From positions 6,807,291 through 6,871,290 of the forward strand of contig CM037872.1 in NCBI GenBank assembly GCA_021292105.1: DNA of 64,000 nucleotides. The letters run 5' to 3'. Made by a program: the position numbers and the translations under genes. How positions within the stretch are numbered: the stretch's first letter is position 1; the number at the start of each line of letters is the position of its first letter. A model generated the notes under the pieces. That model had not been told where the DNA came from. It saw only the letters and a program-made list of their open reading frames with translations, and made no database searches. Source of the stretch: Anadara kagoshimensis. Lineage: Eukaryota > Mollusca > Bivalvia > Arcoida > Arcidae. Below are positions 45,321-57,279 of this stretch, piece after piece.

Positions 45321-46171
45321 TTCGAAAATAATATTAAAAATTAACCTTCACAAATAATGTTGCTATCAAAAACGTTACTTTGCCTAAGTATAGAATTTTC
45401 CCTATTTAATAATATCTGTTAGACACCTTGCAAAAAGTACATGCGGATGCAAATTTGTTTGTCCATTTCTGATTAAAGGTTTCTCCGCTAGGTGGTTTTT
45501 TATTTTTTTTTTTTTTTTTTTTTTTTTGCCTTTCTGTCTGTACTCTAGTAAATATTTCATGTAAATCAATAGCATTTGTGAAGTTCTGTTTTGATTTTGT
45601 TTTACTTTTACATTTTAAATGTTCCCAATCTAAATACGGGATAATTGGAGTACAACAAAACAATTGGAACAATCCCACTCCCAATGAACATCAATGTTTC
45701 ATTATGTCAGAAATTTGATCATAAGTGGTGTCAATTCGTATCCAATTGATAAGTACATGTTTGATCATACATCCTTCAAGTTAATTGGTTTGATTATGTC
45801 TACCTACGTGTCGTAACTTACTTCCAGAATCGGCGTAGGATTGAATCAATCAGTATCTGATTATTGATGCAGAGATAATCAAATTGGATCATGGTCATAA
45901 TCTCATTTTATTGATAAACCGTTTTTAATAAAAATTGACGTCAATTCCGATCATATTTATCATGCATTATTAATGAACCGGTTTACAACAGATCGATTAG
46001 AAAAGTTTAAATTAATGAAACTAAAAAAAAATATTGTTTTCAGTAAGTAAAACTGTAAATGCATTCAAAATTAAGGAACAAAAAGTATATAAATGGAAAT
46101 GCATACAGTTATGGTTTGTCACTAAGCTTATGAATAAGTGCAAAATCCAAACCTCGTCATTTTTTTCTCTT

Positions 46172-46440
46172 TATACCCCCGCAAACTAGTTTGAGGGGGT
46201 ATATAGGATTGACCATGTCTGACTGTATGTCTGTCTGTGTAAAATCATGTCCGGGCTATATCTCATAATTAGTTTTGCCGACTGTCATAAAACTTTACGT
46301 GAATAATCTCAATGGTCCAAAGGTGTGTCTTGAACTTGATCCAAAGCCACATCGGAAAAGTGAAGGTCACAGGAAAACATAAAATGTTTGGGGCGGTGGG
46401 AATTTAGCTCTCAAAGACAATTTTAGTTAATTATGACGTT
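46172..46440 (+). repeat. Repeat with TATACCCCCGC start, related in layout to family D
   Basis: 'tataccccc' + 'gcaaactagtttgagggggt' + 'atataggattgaccatgtct' starts the element. A similar interior, 'ccaggccatatctcgtag', is seen at 20650-20830. It is probably a member of a common molluscan dispersed repeat group. Confidence 0.45.
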
Positions 46441-46559
46441 CTTTTTCGAAAGATCCTGTCTATATCCGCATTTTTCAGCCACTACCTATCCACGTTTCAA
46501 TCATTTGGCAGCCAAGCTTTGACTCCTTTTTATTGGCTCTGTTAAACTTTCGACAAGTT

Positions 46560-48280
46560 TATATTGTCCACATATTTTGTTTTTTGTTGAAATCCCTGAT
46601 ACATTTTGAAACCTATACATCAAATCAAGGAAATTTGCAACTAAAACATATACTTGACAGTAGCCGACAAAAACAAAAATACATCAAATTAGTCAATGAT
46701 GAAACAAATAGACAATCCTACTTAGGTATAATCATGATTTAATCATGATTTTATTTTTACGTTTATGGGTACATATAATTTGACAGGTCACATGGCAGCG
46801 TGACACAATGGAAAAAAAAACCCATATAAAATTGTTATGCTAACTTTCAAAGTGGTACGAGTACTTTTTAACTCGACCGTGTATTTTGTCTGACTTCCCT
46901 ACATTGTCGCCATATTTTTTTATTTGAAGTAATTTTTGGCAATGTATGAGGTAATTCCCTATATATGTTTACGTCACACGCGTTTATGGACCCTGCTAGA
47001 TTTACGAACAGTGTTTCGTTAACCGTGTCAAAACAAACAAACACTTTCTGATTTTCAAAAAAAAAATGTAAAATGCAACATCACATGGCTAAATGTCGGA
47101 TAAATGTCTTTCAGGAAATGTGGTCTTGGAATTTGAAATGCCGGTGCTACTCTTTTATCGTGGAAACATTAAAGAAAGTCATTAGTCTTAGTTGTTGGTT
47201 GTGCGTTTTTAGTAACGTTGCAGGCATTGGTTTTCTTAGCGGTCGTTGGAGCAAAAACTGCCAGTTTCACCTGATTGGGTGTTTACGTCATTATCACCAT
47301 TTATTTTGTTTGAAGTCTCATTCATTTGAAATATGTTGGTGGTTCAATTCATAAAAATTAATGGAAAGCAAATTAAAGTTAAATCCGTTTGGTTTAATAT
47401 GAACATCTTTTCTTTAAATCTATCTAAATTTACAAAACATTACTTTTCATTAACCTTTAAATATTATTTTTGAACAATCATTGTGATCGATAAAATACAA
47501 ATTGCTAAATCGGGATATGTGTACAATGTAATTTATATAATACAAAAATAACACTCTAAAAATGCAGACAATAAATCCCAGTATGTATTCAAATAGAAAG
47601 AAAACGAAAACATATATTGTAGGATTCATTACATTTATATTGTTCATAAAAACCAATGAAAGTCGTCAGTGGTAATTAAATCAGTAATGGAAATCAAACC
47701 GAAAATAATTCCATTCATAGTAATATTCAATATATAAACACGTAATACATGTATATCGAATAGATTTGAACTTTAAAACAGAATTTTAACATTAATTATT
47801 TATAGCCCAAGTCAAAGAGTGAAATATATTTTCCAAGACAGTGTTTTTTAATTAGATAGCATTGAATGTATCAGCAGAGCAATTTTCATGATTTCATGCT
47901 TTTAGTATAAATATAAATATACTGACTTTTGATCTCAGATTACACTTCCCTATTATTCTGTCCTTTAAATTATTTTGACCATTAATACCTCTTGTGACAT
48001 GCAATTGTCCTGAAACCGAGGTCACGATGCATTTGGGTCATTAATGTTATTATTGTTATAGTTGCTATAACCTCCCCTTGACTAAATATTTCCTCTGTCC
48101 CTATGGTTATTATGTCTACCTCTTGATTGACCTCCCCTGGTGTACCTATGTTCATTATTATAATTACCTGGATTATAATTATGCAAATATAATTGAACTA
48201 ACATTTGAAGAACTTTTTCAATTTTTTTTCAACTTTTTGCATAATTTTTTTTTCTACAAAGCTTTTATTTACATATGATA
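46560..48280. other. No supported gene
   Basis: A 93-codon + strand frame (47073-47354) is Cys- and Trp-rich, but no recognisable family or splice context supports it. The rest is AT-rich. Confidence 0.35.
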
Positions 48281-48284
48281 CGAG

Positions 48285-48460
48285 TTTTAATTTTACAGCA
48301 CTAGACTGCTGTTTCGGAATACAATTTCTCATCAGTAGTTCTTGGACCGAAATTTTGAAATCAAAACTGTTTTCAAGATGTTGAAAAGATTACCAAAGGA
48401 TCAAAATAAATTTTTGATCAATCTTGATTTCTAACTTGATCATTGGGTCTTGTACCATAG
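48285..48460 (-). repeat. Family T fragment
   Basis: 'ttttaattttacagcactag' + 'actgctgtttcggaatacaa' ... 'ttcaagatgttgaaaagatt'. Confidence 0.65.
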
Positions 48461-48865
48461 GTTGATGTTGAACTTTTTAATCAGTTGCTGTTTACTCATA
48501 TGTCTTTAATCCTTAATTCTTAATTTCCCTTTCAACTTGCCTAACCTTTCTTAAGAGCTCATCATAATTTTTTGTGCGCTCATACTTTGACGAGTCTGGA
48601 CCTGTACATTTTCCTCATTTAGGGATGTTCAGAATTTATGACCCAGTAATTCATGTTTTACCATATTGACTGAGGTGCCTCTGATCAATGGCAGACTGCT
48701 ACATTGTTTCTAACCTGCATACAAAATAAGCTACCGGTTTTCAGGTTCTGTGTCCCAACGTGGGCGCCATTTTGTGACCAGTCGATAGACATAACAAAAC
48801 AAATCTAATGATTTCTTCTTTTCTTAAATAGCATATTTTATTTGCCGGTCTAATATATATATTTG

Positions 48866-49052
48866 TATCCAAAATAACCCTATATTTTTGATTACGTTAC
48901 GAGTGTAGCTAGCTAATTAGGAGTTGCTTAGATTTTCGGAGCATCCGACTTAACTTAAATGCTGGAATATTACATATTTAAACTAACTTGCCGGTATCAA
49001 AAACTTTTCTTTTGGTTGTGGTTTAGACATGAATTGGTATGTTTGTTTTTTA
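48866..49052 (+). repeat. Diverged family R copy
   Basis: 'gtgtagctagctaattagga' ... 'ttggtatgtttgttttttat'. Confidence 0.55.
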
Positions 49053-50020
49053 TTTTCACCATGAACCTGTTTGTCAACTTCAATAAATTGGTATACTAAA
49101 GATCGTCGTACAATTCTTATAGACAATCCACATGCAAAAAAAGCCTTTAGACTAAAAAAGTTTCGGAAATTGTAAAAAAAACACCACACCACAAAACCGT
49201 GTTTTGTATCATACTATATTTATTGCATTCAAAATCTGTTTTTTGCAATATTTTTGGTTCTAAGGGCCCTTTTCGCCTATGGAAAATGATATGAACAAAA
49301 TAAAGTGAATAATAAATATAACCGTGGTATCATTATACATAACCCTAAATGAAGGTAATACTACTGTTAAGTTATGTTGACCTCTTTTGACCCCATTCAA
49401 TTAACTTAATGAAGAAAAGCCAACATTATTTAACCTTTAACACAAATATAAATAACTAATACTAAAGAAAAGCCGATATTACTTTCACCTTTGAAAAAAT
49501 CCAAAAAAATTGTAAAATTTTCTTTGACTTATTAAAATTTGCTTTTAAATCATAAATATATTCATAATTCAGTAATCAAGAAAATGAATGCGTCTTTGAA
49601 TTTATTTTTTGAGTACATTAAGATCAACGAATTCTCTTTGATAAGTACAATGAATCTGATTAAGATATCCTTGAATTTTAAAACTACTCCGACAATGTCC
49701 TTAGGCTAAACATATACATCATGTTCCTTTTGTAAATTTATGTTTGTGTCTTGTTCTGACAAGATGTAATTACGATTTAATTAGGGTTTTAACTGTTTTT
49801 GCTCTTGTTAAACATTTAACGTCGCTTGCATGATTGGAATATTTTAGTATCAAATTTCTCCCTTATTGAAAGCATAATTAACAAACTCTAAAATCGCTAC
49901 AGGTATCTTCTACTATGCACCGTATTATTAGCTAAATTAATAACTTTTTTATTCGCTAAATAGCATATATAAATCTTTTGCTAATTTTCAAATCAAAAAC
50001 ACTTTATTTAGGTCTCTTAT
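49053..50020. other. No feature seen
   Basis: AT-rich sequence with short diverged duplications; nothing recognised. Confidence 0.35.
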
Positions 50021-50349
50021 TTAAAATTATTCTGGATATATTCGGCGTCATACAGTTGCATTTTCCTTCCATTTTAATTTTTAATTTTGATTCCATACGT
50101 GCTAGATGAACACCCAGAATTCTTTGCCTTGTGAAAAGTTACGCGTTAACAAATGACCAATATGAAAGTTTGATCGCTAAGCTGAAATTTCTATTTCAAA
50201 TTCATTTTCATATCAAGTAACATTTAACTGAAAATATGTGTTGAAATTTAAAATATGCACGTGTAAATGAATACTACAAAAAAATAATTGTTACACTTTT
50301 GCCATTGATGTTCTTTTTGTTGCTGTAATAAATGATGTATACAAACAAA

Positions 50350-50750
50350 AAACAAACATACTAATCAATGTCCAAATCACAATCCAGAAGCAAATTAAAA
50401 ACTTTGGAACTGACAAGTTAGGTAAGACACGTGAAGTTCCACCAGGGAAGTAAGCCCGTGTGCTCTGGAAAGATTAGCACCTCCTGATTAGCTAGCCGCC
50501 CGCCACGTGCGTAATCAAAATTGTATGAAAGATACATGGAGCTATGGGACGTCAAATATATCCAGGACAATCCTCGACATAGAGACATCAAACTTATCAA
50601 CAATACTGTGATGACGACCATAAAACTTTTTCAGGGTCTTGATAAGCCTAGGCTTGCAATATTCCTGAACCAACTTTTTTTTTTTGCGAACAGCCTGTTT
50701 CGTTGTACAAAGTCCACGTAGTGGGAACAAGCTCTATCATAACTAAGATT
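50350..50750 (-). repeat. Family R, near full length
   Basis: Runs from 'aaaacaaacatactaatcaa' at the left to 'gtccacgtagtgggaacaag' + 'ctctatcata' at the right, with a T run inserted near 50677. A weak + strand R remnant also lies at 50025-50110. Confidence 0.75.
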
Positions 50751-51016
50751 AAATTATGTAAGTAAAATGAACAAATAACCAGGATTTAATATTTCTTTTT
50801 AACCATCTGACAAATTGAAGGGTTGCTAAAATTCAGGAAACAAATTTTTCATGAAATTATATCCTGGTACAAAGTATACACATAAAAAGTTCACATACAT
50901 GATAATTTACCAAAATAAGACAATTTTAGACTGCATTGATGCATGTGTGTGAACTTTGCGTTTTGAAAAACATGCTTTGATAAAATTTTAATTGCCTTAT
51001 CACTTTTGTGCCCAAG

Positions 51017-51356
51017 ACCACTGCGGTAGCTCAGTTGGTAGAGTGCTCGCTCCGTAAGTGGGAGGTCGTGAGTTCTATCCACGGCCGGGTCTGACCCAAG
51101 ATTTGAAAGTGGGTAGTGACTGTTCTTTCGCCAAGCACTCGGCATTACGAAATGAAAGTCACGATTCTTTCGGATGGGAACTTAAAATAAACGAGGTCCC
51201 GTGTCACGGTGAGCTTGGCACGCTAAAGAACCCTGCTGTATAATGCCATTAGCGCAACGCACAGGCAAAATTTCTGCACCTTCGCCTACAGCGGTCGACG
51301 TCTCGATATATGTGAAATATTCTTGACTGGGACGTTAAACACCATTACTCAACTCA
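51017..51356 (+). mobile_element. tRNA-derived SINE (family S), full length, 15-bp target duplication
   Basis: A complete copy with box A (GTAGCTCAGTTGGTAGAGTG), a degenerate box B (GAGTTCTATCC) and the tail 'gactgggacgttaaacacca' + 'ttactcaactc'. The flanks ACTTTTGTGCCCAAG (51002-51016) and ACTTTTGTGCTCAAG (51357-51371) are a 15-bp duplication with one mismatch, implying a fairly recent insertion. Confidence 0.9.
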
Positions 51357-51678
51357 ACTTTTGTGCTCAAGTATTGTATATGTTTTACTTTCTGACTGAT
51401 TTTGATGACCTCAATATTCGATTTATCAGTTCTGACTGATTTTAATGAATGACTTCAATATTCGATTAATCACTTTTAGTATGTTTGTTTTTGTTCATGT
51501 TACTCATACTGCGACATGTGTTTGTGGTTTGCCGCATTTTTGTGAATACATGATTTACCGCATCCTTCTCTTACAGAAAAGACAAAACTTAGTATTGTTA
51601 TTTTCCAGGTTAAGTACTTGTAAACTTAGAAATTTATGGTGACCTCAATTCTGGGGATCAATTTATGGTACTTAGGTC

Positions 51679-51679
<1 letters not shown>

Positions 51680-51715
<36 letters not shown>

Positions 51716-51788
51716 TCTTGCGTCAAAAAGTTAGTTACAACCAGCTTGCTTCGTTGTTTAACGTTCCCGTAGTGGAAACAAGCTTTTT
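51680..51788 (-). repeat. T tract plus family R 5' fragment
   Basis: A run of about 34 T (51680-51713) precedes 'cagcttgcttcgttgtttaa' + 'cgttcccgtagtggaaacaa', the 5' region of R in minus orientation. Confidence 0.55.
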
Positions 51789-51789
51789 T

Positions 51790-52420
51790 TGTAATTTGTA
51801 TTTTTATTGCCCCAGACAATAAATAAGGGATGGTCAAATGCCAGAGTTGGGGCCACTGGGTTCACTTACCGGGTAATGGTACTTAGGTTATGTTCCGTGT
51901 GTTTTTTCAGATGTATTCATATTATTCCTTTGAATCGATTCCACAAAGTTTACATAATTGGCCGTGTAATAACCACGCATTTTCATACCCGTATTATACT
52001 TTATATTGAGTGACTAGTATTAAATAGTAAAATTTAGAATTAAAAACTAACTTTTATTGATTTTGAAATGATAAAATATTTAATTGAAGTGAGATTTGTA
52101 AAATTAGCCTTTCAAAAATCGCTGTCTTTAATGATGTAAGATCTTGAAGTATAGTGATAACAAAATGGCGGATCTAAAATCGTAATTACGTTTTGGATCA
52201 AAATTATAAATATTCGACCCAATATGACAAATTTCTTTTTTTAACCTTTTATTTTCACTAAATTGGTGTATTTGAGTCATTTATAATGACAAAACATGAG
52301 ATTACTTTGAAGAGCAACTGATTATTTTCAAACAGTTTTCATTCAAAAGGACAATAATTTTATTTTAGAAGTACACAATATATATACATTGTAGTAGTAG
52401 TATAGCAACGCAAACAAAAC
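51790..52420. other. No feature seen
   Basis: AT-rich, no recognised gene or repeat. Confidence 0.35.
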
Positions 52421-52427
52421 TCAAAAC

Positions 52428-52688
52428 AAACTAGAAAAACTGTGAGCCACGAGCTCACAAAAAATACCCCACCCCCGCTCCCCTACATAAAAAATCCATC
52501 GGATCAAATTTTTAAATAGGAGGTGCACATCTACATTATATCACAAAGATTGTGTGAAAGTTTCATGAAAATCCATTGAAGGGTTTAGGAGGAGTTGCGG
52601 ATAAAAGATAGGTACCCAAAAGGGTAACGGAAGGGCGGACGGACACCCCTATCACTATATACCCCCCACTTTTTAAGCGGGGGGTATA
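52428..52688 (-). repeat. Family D repeat, inverted relative to 21294-21577
   Basis: 'actagaaaaactgtgagcca' at the left and 'aagcggggggtataat' at the right are the reverse complement of the copy at 21294-21577, with high similarity across the interior. Confidence 0.75.
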
Positions 52689-52727
52689 ATAACTCAAGAA
52701 GTCGATCTGAAAATCCTGTCGACCTAT

Positions 52728-53346
52728 ACTGATACAGTGCAGAACTGTCTAAAGTTTAACACTGAGCTAACGAAAAGGACTAGGTTTGTCTGCCCAGTGA
52801 CTAAGATTACATAGGTAGTGAAAGTAAAGCTGCCCAGAAAAAACCCAATACAGACCTGTCTAAAGTTAAACACTGAGCTAGCAAAAATGAGTCGAAATGG
52901 TAGGGAAAGCTAGTGATCAAAAACTTGGCGAGAGATAGATAACAGCTGTTAAATAAAGGGATATAGATTGCAATGGATCGAGATTAACTGCTGAATCTGT
53001 CCTCATTCGTTACCTACCTACCTATCCTCTTCGCTCCAGGTGGAGCATAAGGTCAATACAAGATTTCGCCATTCAGATATGTTCTTTGCCTTCGTCTCTG
53101 CCTCTCCCCAAGTCAGCTGCAGATCTTTCAGTTGACTTTCTACAGTCCGTCGCCATGTTGTTTTTGGCCTTCCGCGAGGCCTTTTCCCTTGGCATGTCCA
53201 TCTTATTGCTTCTTTAGTTATGCATTTCCCCTCCATTCTAAAAACATGCCTAAGCCATCTAAACCTTTTTGGAGTGATCTCGTCAATGATACATATTGAA
53301 ACTGTCATCCTCAGCCGTTAGCGCAGTGTTAAACTTTCGACAGGTC
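52728..53346. mobile_element. Nested family M MITEs with a LINE scrap inside
   Basis: Two left-type ends ('gaactgtctaaagtttaaca' at about 52742 and 'gacctgtctaaagttaaaca' at about 52853) are followed by a right-type end ('gtgttaaactttcgacaggt') at about 53325. The LINE fragment 53018-53308 lies between them. Both MITE copying and LINE insertion have happened here. Confidence 0.55.
53018..53308 (-). pseudogene. C-terminal fragment of a non-LTR retrotransposon ORF
   Basis: A 96-codon minus-strand frame with R-F-R-W-L-R-H-V-F-R-M near the start and G-K-R-P-R-G-R-P-K-T-T-W-R-R-T-V in the middle, then W-G-E-A-E. This is the well-known C-terminal signature of a large group of LINE-type polymerase ORFs. 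The RT and endonuclease domains are absent. It is more intact than the copy at 36130-37900 and belongs to a different lineage or branch. Confidence 0.85.
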
Positions 53347-53369
53347 TACTATAGCCGCTGTCGAATAAT

Positions 53370-53450
53370 CTACCGAAATGTAGTAATGGTTGGACCGATA
53401 TAAGCTGCCGTTTACTGATCGTTAAACTTACGACAGGTCAGTATTGTAGC
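53370..53450. repeat. Family M right-end fragment
   Basis: 'gttggaccgatataagctgc' then 'gttaaacttacgacaggtca'. Confidence 0.4.
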
Positions 53451-53917
53451 TGTCACTTTATAACAAACCGTTTTGGAATTCATTATCAGTTTATTAATCA
53501 CTTTGGTAATTTAAATGAACGAAACTGCATTATATAGCTTGCTAATTGGGGAATAATATTATAATTATTTTAAGTGGCTTGAAGCTTTTTGAACACCTGT
53601 GCAATCCCTTTCCTTTATTTTTAATATAAATTTGTGATTTCTGTTCTATTGAAATGTCTTTTACAATTGTGCAACTGCTTAGTTCATCGAACTCATATCT
53701 GGTTTTTATATGAAAACATTTAATAAAGCATACATAATGAAATAATTACACTTGGTTTTCAAATAGTTCATATTCATTATACACAAAATTCTTTAGTTTT
53801 TTATGTCCTTATCATTCAATTCCCCTTAAAGCGTCTGTTGTGTAAAATACAGTACAAACCAGCCGAATGTTTAACATTTAGGTAACGAATTAGAGCTGAA
53901 TCAATCAAAACTAAGAC

Positions 53918-54350
53918 ATGCTCCCTCATGCAAAGTATTTCCTTAGTTTGAATAAATATATTTTGGTACTTTAGGTATCTTTTTAACACATTGAAAAAAA
54001 TTGTTTCACAATCTTTGCCCAAGAACTAAATTTGGTTAAATATATTTTGTTACTTTGGGGATCTTTTCAACACATTGAAAAAAATTTGGTTTCACAATCT
54101 TTGCCATTGAACTAAATTTGGTTAAATATATTTTGTTACTTTAGGTATTTTTTAACACATTGAAAAAAATTGTTTCACAATCTTCGCCCCAGAACTAAAT
54201 TTGGTTATATATATTTTTTTGTATTTTGGGTATCTTTTCAACACACTGTAAACAAATTTGGTTTCACAATTATGGCCCAAGCACTACTAATGAGGAATTG
54301 TATTACGAAACGGCCGTCTAAGGCTGTATAATAAAAACTGGTATTATATG
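53918..54350 (+). repeat. Family T copy with an ~86-bp internal tandem array
   Basis: A block 'aactaaatttggttaaatat' + 'attttgttactttgg' + 'ttttcaacacattgaaaaaa' is repeated about four times (53950-54265). The usual family T end, 'caagcactactaatgaggaa' + 'cggccgtctaaggctgta', follows. Confidence 0.7.
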
Positions 54351-54399
54351 TAATGGATTAGGATCCACCTTAAGCCACTTTTCGACAACTGTTATTTAT

Positions 54400-54475
54400 T
54401 ACTCGGTAAAAGCGGATTTTCGAATCCCTTTTGATAGATCAGTGTTAAACAATCGACAGGTTTGCACTGTAACAT
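54400..54475. repeat. Family M right-end fragment
   Basis: 'gatcagtgttaaacaatcga' + 'caggtttgcactg'. Confidence 0.4.
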
Positions 54476-55004
54476 TTCACCATTCCTCACCATTCGGTGA
54501 CAATGTACTTCATTATTCTAATTTTATCATGAAACATTACCCGGTAGTAAATCTATTTCAACAGCCTGCTAAGGAATGGATAACTAAAATAGTAAAAATA
54601 ATTATACTGATTTATGTTGTTATATAAAATGAATTTGATATTCACAAAGAATGAAAATAGAACAAATGATAATAGTTAATACAAACAGCAACGTGATAAA
54701 AACATGAAAGCTTTGTTCTTTTCAGTGACAACAACGTGCAAATATACTCCAATTTTGAAGTTAAATATCATCAAAAGTGTTATAAAACCGTTACAGAGAA
54801 CGTGATCATATTGAATTCAAAACAGAAGTACTAAATAAAACGCACCATATTGCACTCTTCGTGTTTTATAAGTCTTTGTATAGAGCGTGTAGGCGATATT
54901 CACACACAAATTTGAAAAGAAAGAAGAAATTTGAATAGTATATATTGTCAATAACTCACCGGGGGAAGCCATAATTTATATTTTATTTCACACTAAGCTG
55001 AATC

Positions 55005-55272
55005 TGCTATTAAAAATCTACATGATGCTTATTTTTGACACAATTTGCTGTAAGGTAAAATTTAAAATTTCTCAAAAACTAAGATATACTCCCTCATACA
55101 AAGTAAATTCCTATCTAAATTATAAAATAAAATATATTTTGGTCCTTTGGGTATTTTTTCAACATCCTGAAAACAATTTTGGTTTCATAATTTTGACCCA
55201 AGGACTACTGAAGAATTATATTCCGTAACGGCCGTCTAGTGCTGTAAAATTAAAACTGGTATAATATGTAAT
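55005..55272 (+). repeat. Family T repeat
   Basis: 'aaaatttctcaaaaactaag' ... 'cggccgtctagtgctgtaaa' + 'attaaaactggtataatatg'; a well-preserved end. Confidence 0.7.
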
Positions 55273-55589
55273 TATGTTCCAAAGTAGTGATACATGTTTT
55301 TGTAATTTTTAACATTTGTTCTGAATTTAAATATGCAAAAATTGACACCTAAGATTTCATAGTTTTTGCCATAGTGATTCTGCTGTTAAACTCTGCAGAG
55401 TATATATTTTGATGCAAGTAATCGTTGCTTCTTTTTGAAAATTTGGAAATTTCTAAAGTTTTCACATATTAGTACATGACTTGTGCTATTTCATGATTTT
55501 ATCCGTAACTAGAAAGACATCTATGTGTTTTTACTATTAAATGCTTTACACATGGCCGTGATATCAAGTCTATTGTTCGTAAATGCACG

Positions 55590-55740
55590 TGACATAATAG
55601 CTAGCTAAACTAGAGATGATCACTCTTCCAAAACACCCAACCTCACTACCTTGTAAATCAATTTTATGTGTTTAACATATCTTGTCAGTTTCAAAGTTTG
55701 TACATTGCTTTCCTTTGATAATGGTATGCTTGTTTTATAG
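55590..55740 (+). repeat. Diverged family R copy
   Basis: 'atagctagctaaactagaga' ... 'ggtatgcttgttttatag'. Confidence 0.5.
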
Positions 55741-56199
55741 CAATTGATACATGTGTTTTTTTTATATTTTTTTATGAAATCGTTTATTCACAAATTAGAA
55801 CGGTTTTATTTCATAATATCGTTCGTAAATGCAGATGTATGTATGTCCTATTCATAAAATAAAATCATTAAAAATAATTATATGACACGTGTTCATTTTG
55901 AGTTTTTGTTATATTAATTGACTAATTTCGACATGGATTACTATATTTGTTCTTATTTGTTTTTTTGTTTTGACTGGTCAAACTACCATGCATCTATACC
56001 ATGCATATTACACATTAAAATTCTTATTAAATGAATTTTATAAATTTCATAATATGTGACATTACGTTTTCTATTTGTAATGGAAAAATAAAAGATTTGG
56101 ACATTTTGCACACGTAACAAAATTATGCTAATCACCCAATGAACAAAATGCCAGTTCTTTTACTTACACGAATTGAATCGTGTCTCCGTCTTAAAAATT

Positions 56200-56392
56200 A
56201 TTCTGGATATATTTTACGTCCCATAGGTTTTATTTTCGCTTTGGTTCTTAACTTTGATTTCACACATGGCGGTTCATGTCGTCCCTCAATTCCCTGTTGA
56301 AATTTCTTCAGTTTCAAAAATTACCATTTTACAAAATTGTTTACTTTGATTTGGGATTGCGATTTGGACATGGATTGGTATGTTTGTTTGGG
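56200..56392 (+). repeat. Diverged family R copy
   Basis: 'ctggatatattttacgtccc' ... 'ggattggtatgtttgtttgg'. The 84-codon frame that starts here is a by-product of the repeat. Confidence 0.55.
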
Positions 56393-56794
56393 TTTTTGTT
56401 TATAATTGTTTATTATATTATTATCATTATTAGTATTATTATAATTATTATTGTAAGTGTTATTATTATTTTATTATTCCATAACAAAAAGAAAACCGAA
56501 AAAATGAAATGTCTGATAAATAAAATATAAATACCAGATTAATACTAAAACTCCGTTCCTTTAGGCGTGGTTCATCTTTTCTGTTATTACATAGTTCTAT
56601 TTTTAAAATATAAATGCCATATAACTTATCTTACAGTAATGACATTTTGTCAATAATGAAAATCTTGATGTCATAATATTTCATAATACCAAGTTATAAA
56701 AAGCACAGTCAGAACCAAAACAAAATTATTACTAATCACAAAAAAATACAGAAAACATATCATATTTTTATGATATAAATGATTAAAAAAACTA

Positions 56795-57273
56795 CTGTAG
56801 GAACCACTGTGGCTGTGACAGTGAAATACTCTTCATATCCATAGAAAATCAAATAAATTTGAATAAAAATTGATATTTTTCACTTACTTGTACCTAGTCG
56901 TAACAGGAAATCTGTATGCGCGTCCGTGATTAGCCAAGAATATATCAACACAATGTAAAACGTTTGCGCTATGGAGATTCAAGATGTTGAAAAACCAGGC
57001 AAATGGCGGCTTCTGTTGCGCATATGACGTAAAACGTCACCAAGGACATCACTTTCCGGTGTAAACATCGTCCTTTTCGCATGTGTAAAATCCCCATACC
57101 GCCAACATTTTCCTTTCTACAGACATACTTTTTGACCATCGCGGATGCGCATACAGATTTCCTATTACGACTAGGTACAAGTAAGTGAAAAATATCAAAC
57201 TTTATTTAACTTTATTTGATTTTCTATGGATATAAAGAGAATTTCACTGTCACAATCACAGTGGTTCCTACAG
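56795..57273. mobile_element. TIR MITE with TA target duplication
   Basis: The left end CTGTAGGAACCACTGTGG and the right end CCACTGTG/ATTG-type inverse are complementary over about 150 bp, including the internal block 'cttacttgtacctagtcgta'. The element is bounded by TA at 56793-56794 and 57274-57275. TA duplication is characteristic of the Tc1/mariner superfamily and its MITEs. The centre (about 56940-57130) is unique and contains 'gacgtaaaacgtcacc', itself a short palindrome. No transposase ORF. Confidence 0.75.
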
Positions 57274-57279
57274 TACATT

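Noticed and set aside
45406-45684. 92-codon minus-strand ORF with a Lys run
   Set aside because: The Lys run is the complement of a T tract, and no other support exists.
47073-47354. 93-codon Cys/Trp-rich ORF
   Set aside because: There is no signal peptide, cysteine spacing or splice context that matches a family. Chance is likely.
56276-56530. 84-codon ORF with a hydrophobic stretch resembling a membrane segment
   Set aside because: The first half is family R sequence and the hydrophobic half is an ATT-rich run.
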